This document shows positions 41,754-50,679 of a stretch of 64,000 bases of DNA, in pieces. Source of the stretch: Kribbella kalugense (GTDB lineage: Bacteria > Actinomycetota > Actinomycetes > Propionibacteriales > Kribbellaceae); NCBI RefSeq assembly GCF_004365875.1, contig NZ_SODF01000004.1, positions 1-64,000 of the forward strand, in the 5' to 3' direction. Position 1 is the first letter of the stretch. The number at the start of each line of letters is the position of its first letter. The position numbers were made by a program, and so were the translations under genes. A model generated the notes under the pieces. That model searched no databases. It saw only the letters and a program-made list of their open reading frames with translations, and was not told where the DNA came from.

Positions 41754-43136
41754 CTACAAGGAGATTGGGAGCGACACGGAGAGCGTCGTACCTGCGTCGG
41801 CCGGGCTTTCGACAACCAACGTGCCGCCGAGTGCCTGGACCCGGTCGTCGAGTCCGATCAGCCCGGAACCGCCCGCCGGGTCGGCGCCACCACGACCGTC
41901 GTCGCGAACGGACAACCGCAGCCGGCCGTCCGCGATGTCCGCGTCGACGACCACGACCGACGCACCGGAATGCTTCGCGGCATTGGTCAGCGCCTCGGAC
42001 ACCACGTAGTACGTCGCGGCTTCGATCGGCGCCGGGAGCCGGGTGGTGAAGCTGACCTCCACCTCTGCCGGGACCGTGGACCGGCGGGCCAGCATCCTGA
42101 GCGCCGGGCCGATGCCGCCCTCCGACAGGATCGCGGGATGGATGCCTCGGGCAATCTCTCGCAGTTCGTCCAGCGTTGCCGACAGTCCGTCGGTCACCTT
42201 GTCCAGCTCCTCGGCGGGGGCGTTCGGGGTCGCCTGGAACGCCCGTACGTCGAGAGCGAGTGAGACGAGCCGTTGCTGGATCCCGTCGTGCAGATCGCGT
42301 TCGATCCGGCGACGCGTCTCGTCCGCCGACCGCACGATGCGCGCCCTGGATGCGGCCACGTCGGCACTGGCCGCACCAAGCGACGCCGCCATCGTGTTGA
42401 ACGTCCGCTCCAGCGTGCGAATCTCGCCGACCGCCGTCTCCGGCACGCGTACGTCGAGGTCGCCGGCGGCCAGCCGATTCGCCATCTCAGCCGTCTTCCG
42501 CACCGGCCGGACGATCGAGCGGGTCAGGTAGATCGTGAAGCCCAGCACGAGAATCACCGAACCAGCGAGCCCGGTCGTCGCCGCTACGACTGCCTGATCG
42601 GCGACCGAGTCCGAGTGCCGCTGCTCGGTCACCGACAACTGTTGCTCCGAACTGATCAGCTGGTCGAGCACAGAGCGGATCTGGGTGACCCGCTGGGCGC
42701 CTTCCGCAACGGCCGCCTCGGATCGAGCCGAGTCCGGGTCGCTACGCGCAGCCCGGATCTCCGGCATCGAGTAGTCGTGCAGGTACGACGTGACGCTCTG
42801 GCTGACCGCCTCGGCCCGGGTGAGCTCGTCGGGGCTGCTGGCAACCAGTTGCTGCAATGCGTTGGTCTGGACCGGCAGTTGTGCCTGCGCCGTCTGCCAC
42901 GGCTGCAGGAACTTCTCCTGACCGGTGATGACGAAGTCGCGCTGACCTGTGGCCAGGTCGGCGACCAGACGCTCCACCTGGTGCGCACTGGTGAGCACGG
43001 CGGCCGTGTGCTGGCCCTGGTGTTCCGACGTACGCAGACCTTGCACTGAGAAGAGCAGGACCACGAATCCGGAGCCGACCAGCACCATCAGCAGCCCACT
43101 TGCGAGTACTACTCGCCGGGCGACTCCGCCGATCAT
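41754..43136 (-). CDS. NarL-type sensor histidine kinase with extracellular CHASE3-like domain
   Basis: A 460-residue membrane kinase. The first helix is near residues 5-27, an extracellular helical domain of the CHASE3 type spans about 30-180 ('QRDFVITGQEKFL' is typical), a second helix lies near 185-205 and HAMP near 207-260. HisKA_3 dimerisation follows with the phospho-acceptor His in 'ERDLHDGIQQRLVSLAL' near 285. The HATPase domain has 'EALTNAAKHSGAS' (N-box) and 'VRDDGRGG' (G1). ATG 43136 overlaps the LuxR regulator stop by ATGA, so the pair is co-translated. Confidence 0.92.
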   Translation of the reverse strand: MIGGVARRVVLASGLLMVLVGSGFVVLLFSVQGLRTSEHQGQHTAAVLTSAHQVERLVADLATGQRDFVITGQEKFLQPWQTAQAQLPVQTNALQQLVASSPDELTRAEAVSQSVTSYLHDYSMPEIRAARSDPDSARSEAAVAEGAQRVTQIRSVLDQLISSEQQLSVTEQRHSDSVADQAVVAATTGLAGSVILVLGFTIYLTRSIVRPVRKTAEMANRLAAGDLDVRVPETAVGEIRTLERTFNTMAASLGAASADVAASRARIVRSADETRRRIERDLHDGIQQRLVSLALDVRAFQATPNAPAEELDKVTDGLSATLDELREIARGIHPAILSEGGIGPALRMLARRSTVPAEVEVSFTTRLPAPIEAATYYVVSEALTNAAKHSGASVVVVDADIADGRLRLSVRDDGRGGADPAGGSGLIGLDDRVQALGGTLVVESPADAGTTLSVSLPISL

Positions 43137-43801
43137 GTCGCTGGCCGTCGCGCGCCGTCCAGGTAAGTGAGGACGGCAAGCACGCGGCGATGGTCGTCGT
43201 CGGTCTCCGGCAGGTCGAGCTTGCTCAGAATGCTGCGGACGTGCTTCTCGACGGTTCCCTCGGCGACCCACAGCCGCCGGGCCACACCGGCGTTCGACCG
43301 GCCCTCGGCGACCAGCGACAGAACCTCGCGTTCGCGTTCGCTGAGGGCGGCCAGCGGGTCGTGCCGGCGCCGGGCGTCGACCAGCTCCCGGACCAGGCCC
43401 GGGTCGACCACCGATCCGCCGCGGGCGACCCGGCGCAGACTCTCGAGGAACTCGTCGACGTCCGTCACCCGGCTCTTGAGCAGATAGCCCACGCCCTGGC
43501 CGGCGGCCATGAGCTGGAGAGCGTGCTCCACCTCGACATGGGCCGACAGCAACAGTACGGCGGTCTCCGGGTGCTCCCGGCGGATGATGTCGGCCGCGTC
43601 CAGGCCCTCGGTCGACTCGCCGGGCGGCATCCGGATGTCGACGATGACGAGATCCGGCACCTCGCGGCGTACCAGCTCGAGCAGGTCCGGTCCGTTGCCC
43701 GCCGTACCGAGCACGGCGAACCCGGACCGGTCGAGCAGGCTGGCCAGACCCTCGCGCAGCAGGACGTCGTCGTCCGCGATAGCCACTCGGGTCCGGCTCA
43801 C
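43133..43801 (-). CDS. LuxR/NarL family response regulator
   Basis: A 222-residue DNA-binding response regulator. The receiver domain has 'RVAIADDDVLLREGL' and the phospho-acceptor Asp in 'LVIVDIRMPPGESTEGL' near residue 54; Lys is in 'GYLLKSRVTD' near 107. The C-terminal GerE-type helix-turn-helix begins 'LSEREREVLSLVAEGRSN' and contains 'VAEGTVEKHVRSILSKL'. GTG 43801 has AAGGG-TAGGA upstream. It is the first gene of the regulator-kinase-REC operon. Confidence 0.93.
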   Translation of the reverse strand: MSRTRVAIADDDVLLREGLASLLDRSGFAVLGTAGNGPDLLELVRREVPDLVIVDIRMPPGESTEGLDAADIIRREHPETAVLLLSAHVEVEHALQLMAAGQGVGYLLKSRVTDVDEFLESLRRVARGGSVVDPGLVRELVDARRRHDPLAALSEREREVLSLVAEGRSNAGVARRLWVAEGTVEKHVRSILSKLDLPETDDDHRRVLAVLTYLDGARRPAT

Positions 43802-43864
43802 GTCCTACCCTTCGATCTCCTGGTCCATCCAGTGTGTCACCGGAAATTCACCAGACAATCGGGC

Positions 43865-44779
43865 TCACTCGCCGGACAGCTGCTCGTAGTCGGCGGTGTC
43901 CTCGTAGAACCGCGAGTAGGCGACCTCGGCGAACGTGCGCGGCACCTTGCCGAGAGCCGTGATCACGGTCGCCTCTCCATTGGCGTGGCTGAGCGTGTAC
44001 AGGTACGGCGCTCCGGTCTCCTTGTCGATGCCCAGCAGGATCGTTCCGGTGCCGTGGCACTGGTTGGCGACCAGCGCCTCGAACCCCTGCCAGGTGGACC
44101 GCCGTACCACCTTGACCACCGGCTTGCCGGTCACCGGGATGCGGATCGTGTAGAGCGCTCCGGCGCGGGTGTTGGCGAGGAAGGTGTCGTAGGTGGCGGT
44201 CTGGCTGATCAGCGCCATCGTCTTGACCGCACTGAAGCCGGTGTACGTCGCCTTCCGGGTGAACGAGGTGCCGTCGACGGTCCAGCGCAGGATGGTGTCA
44301 CCGAGTACGGCGTACGCGCTGTTGCGGACGAGCTTGTTGCCGACGTTGTACCGGGAGTTCTCCAGGTACCGTACGTCGCCCCAGCCGCCACCGACCGGAG
44401 TCCGCTTCACCGACGCCGGATCGACGTCGCCGCTGAGGTCCTTCACGTCGTACGTCAGCAGGTTCAGGGTGGAGTTCAGTACGACGTACTGCCGCCGGCT
44501 CTCCGCGGTCTGCGCGGCGTTGACCTGGATACCGATCCCACTTGCCACCCGGAGCTGGTTGTCCGGCATCAGGTCCTTGCCACCCCAGGTGCTCGTGCTG
44601 GCACCCGGGGGCACCACGCCGTACAGTCCGCGAAGGATGAGGTCGCCACCAGCTGTGGTCGAGCCCAGCACCATCTGACAGAACGGCACGTCCGTAGTCC
44701 CGGCATGCGCCGGTGCGGCCTGAACCAGCGCCCCGGCAGCCATCACTACCCCCAGCAGCCCAGCTGCACGTTTCTTCAT
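43865..44779 (-). CDS. Secreted protein, paralogue 3 of a tandem triplet (tachylectin-like beta-propeller candidate)
   Basis: A 304-residue precursor with a signal peptide (residues 1-26, ending AHA). It shares with its two neighbours a conserved C-terminal half: 'YDTFLANTRAGALYTIRIP', 'RRSTWQGFEALVANQC', 'GTILLGIDKETGAPYLY' and 'SHANGEATVITALGKV'. The repeating G-x-L-Y...W-x-x-F...LLGID...LY pattern resembles tachylectin-type five-bladed lectin propellers. That fold and sugar binding are inference. It has two Cys that could pair ('FCQM', 'NQCHG'). ATG 44779 has GGGGAG eight bases upstream, formed at the previous gene's stop, so the genes are coupled. It is the last of the three and closest to the regulator genes. 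Confidence 0.8.
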   Translation of the reverse strand: MKKRAAGLLGVVMAAGALVQAAPAHAGTTDVPFCQMVLGSTTAGGDLILRGLYGVVPPGASTSTWGGKDLMPDNQLRVASGIGIQVNAAQTAESRRQYVVLNSTLNLLTYDVKDLSGDVDPASVKRTPVGGGWGDVRYLENSRYNVGNKLVRNSAYAVLGDTILRWTVDGTSFTRKATYTGFSAVKTMALISQTATYDTFLANTRAGALYTIRIPVTGKPVVKVVRRSTWQGFEALVANQCHGTGTILLGIDKETGAPYLYTLSHANGEATVITALGKVPRTFAEVAYSRFYEDTADYEQLSGE

Positions 44780-44784
44780 TCTGT

Positions 44785-45711
44785 TCACTCCCCGTAGAGA
44801 AGGTCGTCGGCCTCGGAGCTGCCGGCGAAGTATCGGAAGTACGTTTTGTCCTCGGGCGCGACGAGCTGGTTGCCCACCTTGCCGAGGCCCTTGATGACTG
44901 TTGCCGTTCCGTTGGCGTGGCTGACGGCGTACAGGTAGGCGGTTCGGGTGTCCTTGTCGATGCCGAGGAGCAGGGTGCTCTGCTTGCCGCACCTGTCGGC
45001 GATCAGCGTCTCGAACGTCTGCCAGGTAGACGTGCGGACCTTCTTGACCACCGGCGCCCCCGTCACCGGGATCCGGATCGTGTAGAGCGCCCCGCCCCGG
45101 GTGTTGGCCAAGAAGGTGTCGTAGCCGGCGGTCTGGCTGATCAGCACCATCGTCTTCACCGCCGAGAACCCGCTGTACGTCGCCTTGTTGCGCCAGGCCG
45201 ATCCCTCCACGGTCCAGCGCGTGACGACGTCACCCTGCAGGGCATAGGTGTTGGTGCGGGTTCGGTTGGGCCCGTAGAACGTCGACTGCTCCAGATAGGT
45301 CTGGTGGATCCAGCCACCGCCCACCTTCGTCTTCTGGTACGACCCGGGGTCCAGCTCACCGGTGCTGTTGTCGATGGCGTAGCTGAAGCTGTAGAGGTCG
45401 TTCACGATCGTCACGTAGCCGCGGCTGATCATGGCCGCCGGCGGGTCCGGCTCCCAACCCAACGAACTCGCCAGCCGCACCTGGTCCACCGGGAACAGCC
45501 CCTTCGGCCTCACGACCGGCTGGCCGGCCGTCACCGGTGACGTCGCGGTGATCGTCTGGAACTTGTGGTCGCCCTGCACAGTCACCGTGCCCAGGGTGAG
45601 GCTGCAGGCCGCACTCGCCTGGACGAGTGCGGCGTGCGCCGTTCCGGGCACTACGGCCGCTGCCACCATCGCGGCGCAAACCGTGCCCGCCGCGATCCGA
45701 AGTCTCTTCAT
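44785..45711 (-). CDS. Secreted protein, paralogue 2 of a tandem triplet
   Basis: A 308-residue precursor with a signal peptide (residues 1-27, ending AHA). Shared blocks are 'SAACSLTLGTVTVQGDHKF', 'VGGGWIHQTYLEQSTFYG', 'YDTFLANTRGGALYTIRIP', 'VRTSTWQTFETLIADRCG' and 'TLLLGIDKDTRTAYLYAVSH'. Identity to paralogue 3 is highest in the last 150 residues. Cys near positions 36 and about 235 are kept in all three and probably form a disulfide. Its stop is five bases before the start of paralogue 3. Function unknown; no catalytic motif seen. Confidence 0.8.
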   Translation of the reverse strand: MKRLRIAAGTVCAAMVAAAVVPGTAHAALVQASAACSLTLGTVTVQGDHKFQTITATSPVTAGQPVVRPKGLFPVDQVRLASSLGWEPDPPAAMISRGYVTIVNDLYSFSYAIDNSTGELDPGSYQKTKVGGGWIHQTYLEQSTFYGPNRTRTNTYALQGDVVTRWTVEGSAWRNKATYSGFSAVKTMVLISQTAGYDTFLANTRGGALYTIRIPVTGAPVVKKVRTSTWQTFETLIADRCGKQSTLLLGIDKDTRTAYLYAVSHANGTATVIKGLGKVGNQLVAPEDKTYFRYFAGSSEADDLLYGE

Positions 45712-45754
45712 GGCCGAAAGGCTAGGGCTTCTCGAAAGACCTGGTAGACCAGTA

Positions 45755-46687
45755 TCAGGCGCCGGTGAGGTGGGTGCCGGCGTCGTAGTAGCGGAAGTAC
45801 GAGTCGGTGGCCGGGAAGGTGGTCGGGACCTTGCCGAGGCCCTTGATGACCGTGGCAGCGCCGGCAGCGTGGCCGACGGCGTACAGGTAGCCCGCGCCGG
45901 TGTTCTTGTCGATGCCGAGCAGCAGGGTGCCGTTGTTACCGCACTTCTCCGCGATCAGGGTCTCGAAGCTCTGCCAGGTCGACGTGCGTACCTTCGTCAC
46001 CACCGGCTTCCCGGAGCCCGTGGGCACCTGGACCGTGTACAGCGCGCCGCCGTTGGTGGTGGCCAGGAACGTGTCGTACGCCTTGCCCTGACCGATCAGC
46101 ACCATCGTATTCACGGCCTTGAACCCGCTGAACGTCGTGTAGTACTTCCAGCCGCTCGGAGTGACCGTCCAGCGAGCGATCAGGCCGTCGGTGAACTGGT
46201 TGATCAACGAGTAGACGTTCGATCGGCTGACGCCCGAAGCGGAGTACCGGCTGAGCTCGACGTACTTGTGCAGGTCGTCCCAGCCGCCGCCGATCAGGGT
46301 CTGCTTGAGAGTCCCGGCGTTGATTTCCGTCCCGGTGCCGTCGGTGATGTAGCTGGTGCCGTACATCCGCACACCGACGACCGCCAGACCGGTGCGTTCC
46401 TCGCCGGCCGGTACGACGAGTTCGGTGCGTACGGCGGTGGGCAGGTGGGCCCGACCGTCCGCATACAGGTCTTTCGGGCCGACCTGCCGGGCACCGGCCG
46501 ACGGGGTCGCGGTGATCTTCTGCTGGGTGAGGTCGCCACCGGGCGTGATCGAGCCCAGTCGCAGAGAGCAGGCCGCGGACTGGCTGGTCGTGCTCGCCGG
46601 AGCCGCCCCCGCGGGTGCGCTGACCAGCGTGCCCGCCGCGAGCGCCCCGACGGCGATCGCGCCCAGCGCTCGCCTGTTCTTGGTCAT
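45755..46687 (-). CDS. Secreted protein, paralogue 1 of a tandem triplet
   Basis: A 310-residue precursor, first of three tandem paralogues in transcription order. The signal peptide covers residues 1-29 (N-region 'TKNRRALGAIAVGALAAG'; possible Tat motif is weak). Shared blocks are 'SAACSLRLGSITPGGDLT', 'IGGGWDDLHKYVELSRYS', 'YDTFLATTNGGALYTVQVP', 'VRTSTWQSFETLIAEKCG' and 'TLLLGIDKNTGAGYLYAVGH'. ATG 46687 is chosen from AGAAGGG upstream. A 43-bp gap separates it from paralogue 2. The strong repetition of Trp-Phe and LLGID-LY steps again suggests a propeller. Confidence 0.8.
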   Translation of the reverse strand: MTKNRRALGAIAVGALAAGTLVSAPAGAAPASTTSQSAACSLRLGSITPGGDLTQQKITATPSAGARQVGPKDLYADGRAHLPTAVRTELVVPAGEERTGLAVVGVRMYGTSYITDGTGTEINAGTLKQTLIGGGWDDLHKYVELSRYSASGVSRSNVYSLINQFTDGLIARWTVTPSGWKYYTTFSGFKAVNTMVLIGQGKAYDTFLATTNGGALYTVQVPTGSGKPVVTKVRTSTWQSFETLIAEKCGNNGTLLLGIDKNTGAGYLYAVGHAAGAATVIKGLGKVPTTFPATDSYFRYYDAGTHLTGA

Positions 46688-46851
46688 CTGGTGTGCCCTT
46701 CTCGCGTCGTCGGAGGCCGTTGCCTCCACTGGATCGATGCGGGCGGAGACTCGATTGTTGCGCCGCGTAGGTGCATCAAAGGGATAACGCCGCGATACGG
46801 CGCGCCTGAGATCTGGCCCGCTTGTCGGAACCGCGCCGTAGTGTGGGAGAT

Positions 46852-48213
46852 GTGAACCGGCGAATCTTCGGTCTGGAGAACGAGTACGGCGTGACCTGTA
46901 CGTTCCGCGGGCAGCGGCGACTGACCCCGGACGAGGTGGCGCGGTACCTGTTTCGGCGGGTCGTGTCCTGGGGGCGGAGCAGCAACGTCTTCCTCCGCAA
47001 CGGGGCCCGGCTCTACCTCGACGTTGGCTCCCACCCGGAGTATGCGACCGGCGAGTGCGACTCGGTCACCGACCTGATCGCACACGACAAGGCCGGTGAG
47101 CGGATCCTCGAGGGACTGCTGGTCGACGCGCAGAAGCGCCTGCACGACGAAGGCATCTTCGGCGACGTCTACCTGTTCAAGAACAACACCGACTCGGCCG
47201 GCAACAGCTACGGCTGCCACGAGAACTACCTGGTCTCGCGGCACGGCGACTTCGCCAAGCTGGCCGACGTACTGATCCCGTTCCTGGTCACCCGCCAGCT
47301 GATCTGCGGCGCCGGCAAGGTGCTGCAGACGCCGCGCGGCGCGGTGTACTCCGTGTCGCAGCGGGCCGAGCACATCTGGGAGGGCGTCTCCAGCGCGACG
47401 ACGCGGTCCCGGCCGATCATCAACACCCGCGACGAGCCGCACGCGGACGCCGAGCGGTTCCGCCGGCTGCACGTGATCGTCGGCGACTCGAACATGTCCG
47501 AGACCACGATGCTGCTGAAGGTGGCCAGCACCGATCTGGTCCTGCGGATGATCGAGGCCGGCATCGTGATGCGCGACCTGACCCTGGACAACCCGATCCG
47601 GGCGATCCGCGAGATCAGCCACGACATGACCGGCCGCCGCGAGGTCCGGTTGGCGAACGGCCGCGAGGCGAGCGCCCTCGACATCCAGGGTGAGTATCTG
47701 AACAAGGCCCGCGACTTCGTCGACCGCCGCGAGCTCGGTACGCCGGCTGTCGAGCGGGCGCTGTCGCTGTGGGAGCGGACGCTGAAGGCGATCGAGTCCG
47801 GTGACCTGACCGGGATCGAGCGCGAGATCGACTGGGTGATCAAGTACCGGCTGATCGAGCGCTACCGGTCGCAGAACAACCTCGGTCTGGCCAGCCCGCG
47901 AGTGGCGCAGCTCGACCTCGCGTACCACGACATCCACCGGCCGCGCGGGCTGTATTACTTGCTCGAGCGCCGGGGTGCGGTCACCCGGGTCGTCGACGAC
48001 CTGCGGGTCTTCGAGGCCAAGTCGGTGCCGCCGCAGACCACGCGGGCGCGGCTGCGCGGCGAGTTCATCAAGCGGGCGCAGGAGCGCCGCCGCGACTTCA
48101 CCGTCGACTGGGTCCACCTGAAGCTCAACGACCAGGCTCAGCGGACTGTCCTCTGCAAAGACCCGTTCAAGTCGCATGACGAGCGAGTAGAGAAGCTCAT
48201 CGCCAGCATGTAG
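46852..48213 (+). CDS. pafA: Pup-protein ligase PafA
   Basis: Attaches prokaryotic ubiquitin-like protein Pup to lysines of target proteins with ATP. The 453-residue length matches PafA rather than the longer Dop. The N-terminal 'RRIFGLENEYGVTCTF' holds the metal-binding Glu, and 'ARLYLDVGSHPEYATGEC' near residue 60 holds the catalytic Asp. 'FRGQRRLTPDEVARYLFRR' is the PafA-type replacement for the Dop loop. GTG 46852 aligns with the usual start; GGGAG lies close upstream. The core proteasome and pup/dop genes do not lie directly upstream; the divergent secreted triplet is there instead. Confidence 0.96.
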   Translation: MNRRIFGLENEYGVTCTFRGQRRLTPDEVARYLFRRVVSWGRSSNVFLRNGARLYLDVGSHPEYATGECDSVTDLIAHDKAGERILEGLLVDAQKRLHDEGIFGDVYLFKNNTDSAGNSYGCHENYLVSRHGDFAKLADVLIPFLVTRQLICGAGKVLQTPRGAVYSVSQRAEHIWEGVSSATTRSRPIINTRDEPHADAERFRRLHVIVGDSNMSETTMLLKVASTDLVLRMIEAGIVMRDLTLDNPIRAIREISHDMTGRREVRLANGREASALDIQGEYLNKARDFVDRRELGTPAVERALSLWERTLKAIESGDLTGIEREIDWVIKYRLIERYRSQNNLGLASPRVAQLDLAYHDIHRPRGLYYLLERRGAVTRVVDDLRVFEAKSVPPQTTRARLRGEFIKRAQERRRDFTVDWVHLKLNDQAQRTVLCKDPFKSHDERVEKLIASM

Positions 48214-48264
48214 TTCCTGGCTAAATCAGGTGCCTGGTTGCTGTGCGCTGCTTAGAAAGGGCGC

Positions 48265-49551
48265 ATGGCAATTGAAATCCGGCCGATCACCGCGGCTGAG
48301 TCCCAGGAGTACCTGCGCGTCCTGCCGTATGTGAACGGCTTTCTGCAGGAGGAGCCCGAGCCGTCGGCCTGGTACGCCGGTACGGCCGCCTGGCCACCGC
48401 AGGTACCGCCGGCAGCCACCGACCTCCAGCGGTACGCCGAGGAGTTGCAAGCGGACTGGTTCCGGCCGCAGGCGGCGTTCGTGGACGGCAAGATCGCCGG
48501 CGGATCGGCGATCGTGTCCGTGCAGGTCACCGTGCCGGGCGGACGTCAGTTGGCGCTGGGCGGAGTCACGTCCACGGCAGTACTACCGACGTACCGCCGG
48601 CGTGGACTGCTGCGGAAGATCATGTCCGCGATGCTGACCGACTGCCGGGAACGGGGTGAGTTCCTGGTCGGGTTGAGTGCGAGCGAGGGGACGATCTACG
48701 GGCGGTACGGGTTCTCGCCCGCGACGTTCCAGCACCGGTGGGAAGTTCGCCGTACCGACGTCTCCTTCCGGTCCGAGTTCACCGATCCGGGAGAGCTCGA
48801 GTTGGTGGACGGTGCGGTCGCGGCGGAGGTCTGGCCGGTGCTGCATGAGCAGGTGCGGGCCGAGCGAGTGGGAGAGATCAGTCCGTTGCCAGGCAAGTGG
48901 GACGGTCTCGCGTCCGGTGGGTTGCCGGCGGACGGGTCGGGGCCGGCGCATCACCTGGTGCATCGCGACGCTGCGGGTGCGGTGGACGGTGCCGCGATCT
49001 TCCGGTTGCCTTGGTCGCCCGATCCGGAGCAGGCCGGCGTACTGCAGGTGGAGGCGTTTGAAGCGCTGACGTCCGATGCCTACCGGGCGTTGTGGGGGTT
49101 GCTGCTGGACTTCGACCTCACCAAGCGAGTCGTTGCTGCACGGCGGCCGGTCGACGAGCCGTTGCGGTGGATGCTGACCAATCCGCGGGCGCTGAAGCTC
49201 ACGCGCACCCGGGACAACCTTTGGCTGCGGATCCTCGACGTACCGCGTGCTCTGGAGGCCCGCACGTACGCAGCGACCGATTCGCTCGTGCTGGACGTGT
49301 CGGACGACCTGTTCGGTTCCGGTCGCTGGCGGCTGGACGCAGGACCCGACGGAGCCACCTGCACTGCAGTCGATCAGCAGGCGGACGTCAGCCTCGGCAT
49401 CGGTGAGCTGGGATCGCTCTACCTGGGCGGTGTCCGGGCAAGTGAGCTGGCGTACGCCGGACGGATCGCAGAGCACCAGTCCGGTGCAGCGTCTCGGCTG
49501 GATGCGCTCCTGCGAACGGATCGCCAGCCGCACAACGCCGTCGGGTTCTGA
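48265..49551 (+). CDS. Eis-like GNAT family N-acetyltransferase
   Basis: A 428-residue protein with the three-part Eis architecture: an N-terminal GNAT domain, a second GNAT-like domain and a C-terminal SCP2-like region. The acetyl-CoA loop is 'VLPTYRRRGLLRKIM' near residue 110 (R-R-x-G-L). 'ASEGTIYGRYGFSPAT' near 145 is a family block. Mycobacterial Eis acetylates aminoglycosides and protein lysines; the substrate here is unknown. AAAGGG precedes the ATG. It lies between pafA and the FKBP gene, and I see no functional link. Confidence 0.9.
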   Translation: MAIEIRPITAAESQEYLRVLPYVNGFLQEEPEPSAWYAGTAAWPPQVPPAATDLQRYAEELQADWFRPQAAFVDGKIAGGSAIVSVQVTVPGGRQLALGGVTSTAVLPTYRRRGLLRKIMSAMLTDCRERGEFLVGLSASEGTIYGRYGFSPATFQHRWEVRRTDVSFRSEFTDPGELELVDGAVAAEVWPVLHEQVRAERVGEISPLPGKWDGLASGGLPADGSGPAHHLVHRDAAGAVDGAAIFRLPWSPDPEQAGVLQVEAFEALTSDAYRALWGLLLDFDLTKRVVAARRPVDEPLRWMLTNPRALKLTRTRDNLWLRILDVPRALEARTYAATDSLVLDVSDDLFGSGRWRLDAGPDGATCTAVDQQADVSLGIGELGSLYLGGVRASELAYAGRIAEHQSGAASRLDALLRTDRQPHNAVGF

Positions 49552-49693
49552 GCGCCGTGACTGTACGTGGTGTGATTCAACGGTGACGCAGCCAGCCGGC
49601 CTCACCTTTGAACCCGCAAGCTAGGGTTGGCCGAGTTGTTGACCGGAGTCGATCGGCGCCGACCCGCGCCGGGATGTTCGAGGTGCTGGTTTC

Positions 49694-50665
49694 GTGCGCA
49701 AGTTGTTGAGTCTGGGCGTTGTCGCGGCCCTGGGGTTCTCCCTGGTGGCCTGTGGCTCCGAGAAGAAGCCCGAGTTCGGGGCCGCCGGTGTCAAGGTGAC
49801 CGCCGACTTCGGTCAGAAGCCGACCGTCACCCACCGCGACGGTGACCCGGAGAAGCAGCTGGTGACCGAGGTCCTCAAGGAGGGCGACGGGCCCGAGGTG
49901 AAGAAGGGTGAGCTGCTCACCGCGAACTACCTCGGCCAGATCTGGCGCGACGGCAAGGTCTTCGACAACTCCTACGACCGCGGTGCGCCGTCGTCGTTCC
50001 CGATCGGGGTCGGCAGCGTCATCGGCGGCTGGGACGAGGGCCTGGTCGGCAAGAAGATCGGCAGCCGCGTGCTGCTCTCGGTCCCGTCCGACAAGGGCTA
50101 CAAGGAGCAGGGCAACACCGACGCCGGCATCAAGGGCGACGACACGCTGATCTTCGTCGTCGACCTGGTCGGCGAGGCCGCCAACGACACCCCGCTGGAC
50201 GCGAACCCGGTCACCCCGTCGACGCCGACCAAGATCACCGTCAGCGGCGCGCTGAACGCCGAGCCGAAGGTAACGGTCGCGGCCGGCACCAAGCCGCCGG
50301 CGAAGCCGGGCAAGCCGGTCGTGTTCGCACTCGGCAAGGGCAAGCCGATCGAGAAGGCCAGCCAGCTGATCGGCCGGTACGTCGTCTACGACTACACCGG
50401 CAAGAAGCAGGCCAGCACGTGGGAGGGCCAGCCCGCCACGGCGCAGAGCCCGGCGCAGCCCGCCGCCCCGACCGACCAGCTCCAGGTGGGTCCGAGCTCG
50501 ACCGGCCAGACCGGCGCGCTCGACGGCCTCGCCGGTATCCCGGTCGGCAGCCGCGTCCTGGTCGAGCTCCCGGCGTCGAAGGACCAGGCCGGCAAGACGG
50601 TCAACGCCTTCGCCGTCATCGACATCCTGAACTCCTTCCCGGCCCCGAAGCAGACGGGCCAGTAG
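49694..50665 (+). CDS. FKBP-type peptidyl-prolyl isomerase lipoprotein
   Basis: An exported isomerase of 323 residues. The lipobox LVAC at residues 17-20 marks a membrane-anchored lipoprotein. The FKBP domain (about 55-160) has 'LLTANYLGQIWRDGKVFD', 'PIGVGSVIGGWDEGLVGKK' and 'SRVLLSVPSDKGY', keeping the pocket Trp and Asp. A second, degenerate FKBP-like region follows (about 190-320), ending 'GIPVGSRVLVELPASKD'. The GTG at 49694 is used. A strong terminator lies 15 bases after the stop. Confidence 0.92.
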   Translation: MRKLLSLGVVAALGFSLVACGSEKKPEFGAAGVKVTADFGQKPTVTHRDGDPEKQLVTEVLKEGDGPEVKKGELLTANYLGQIWRDGKVFDNSYDRGAPSSFPIGVGSVIGGWDEGLVGKKIGSRVLLSVPSDKGYKEQGNTDAGIKGDDTLIFVVDLVGEAANDTPLDANPVTPSTPTKITVSGALNAEPKVTVAAGTKPPAKPGKPVVFALGKGKPIEKASQLIGRYVVYDYTGKKQASTWEGQPATAQSPAQPAAPTDQLQVGPSSTGQTGALDGLAGIPVGSRVLVELPASKDQAGKTVNAFAVIDILNSFPAPKQTGQ

Positions 50666-50679
50666 TCACAGCTCCGCAT

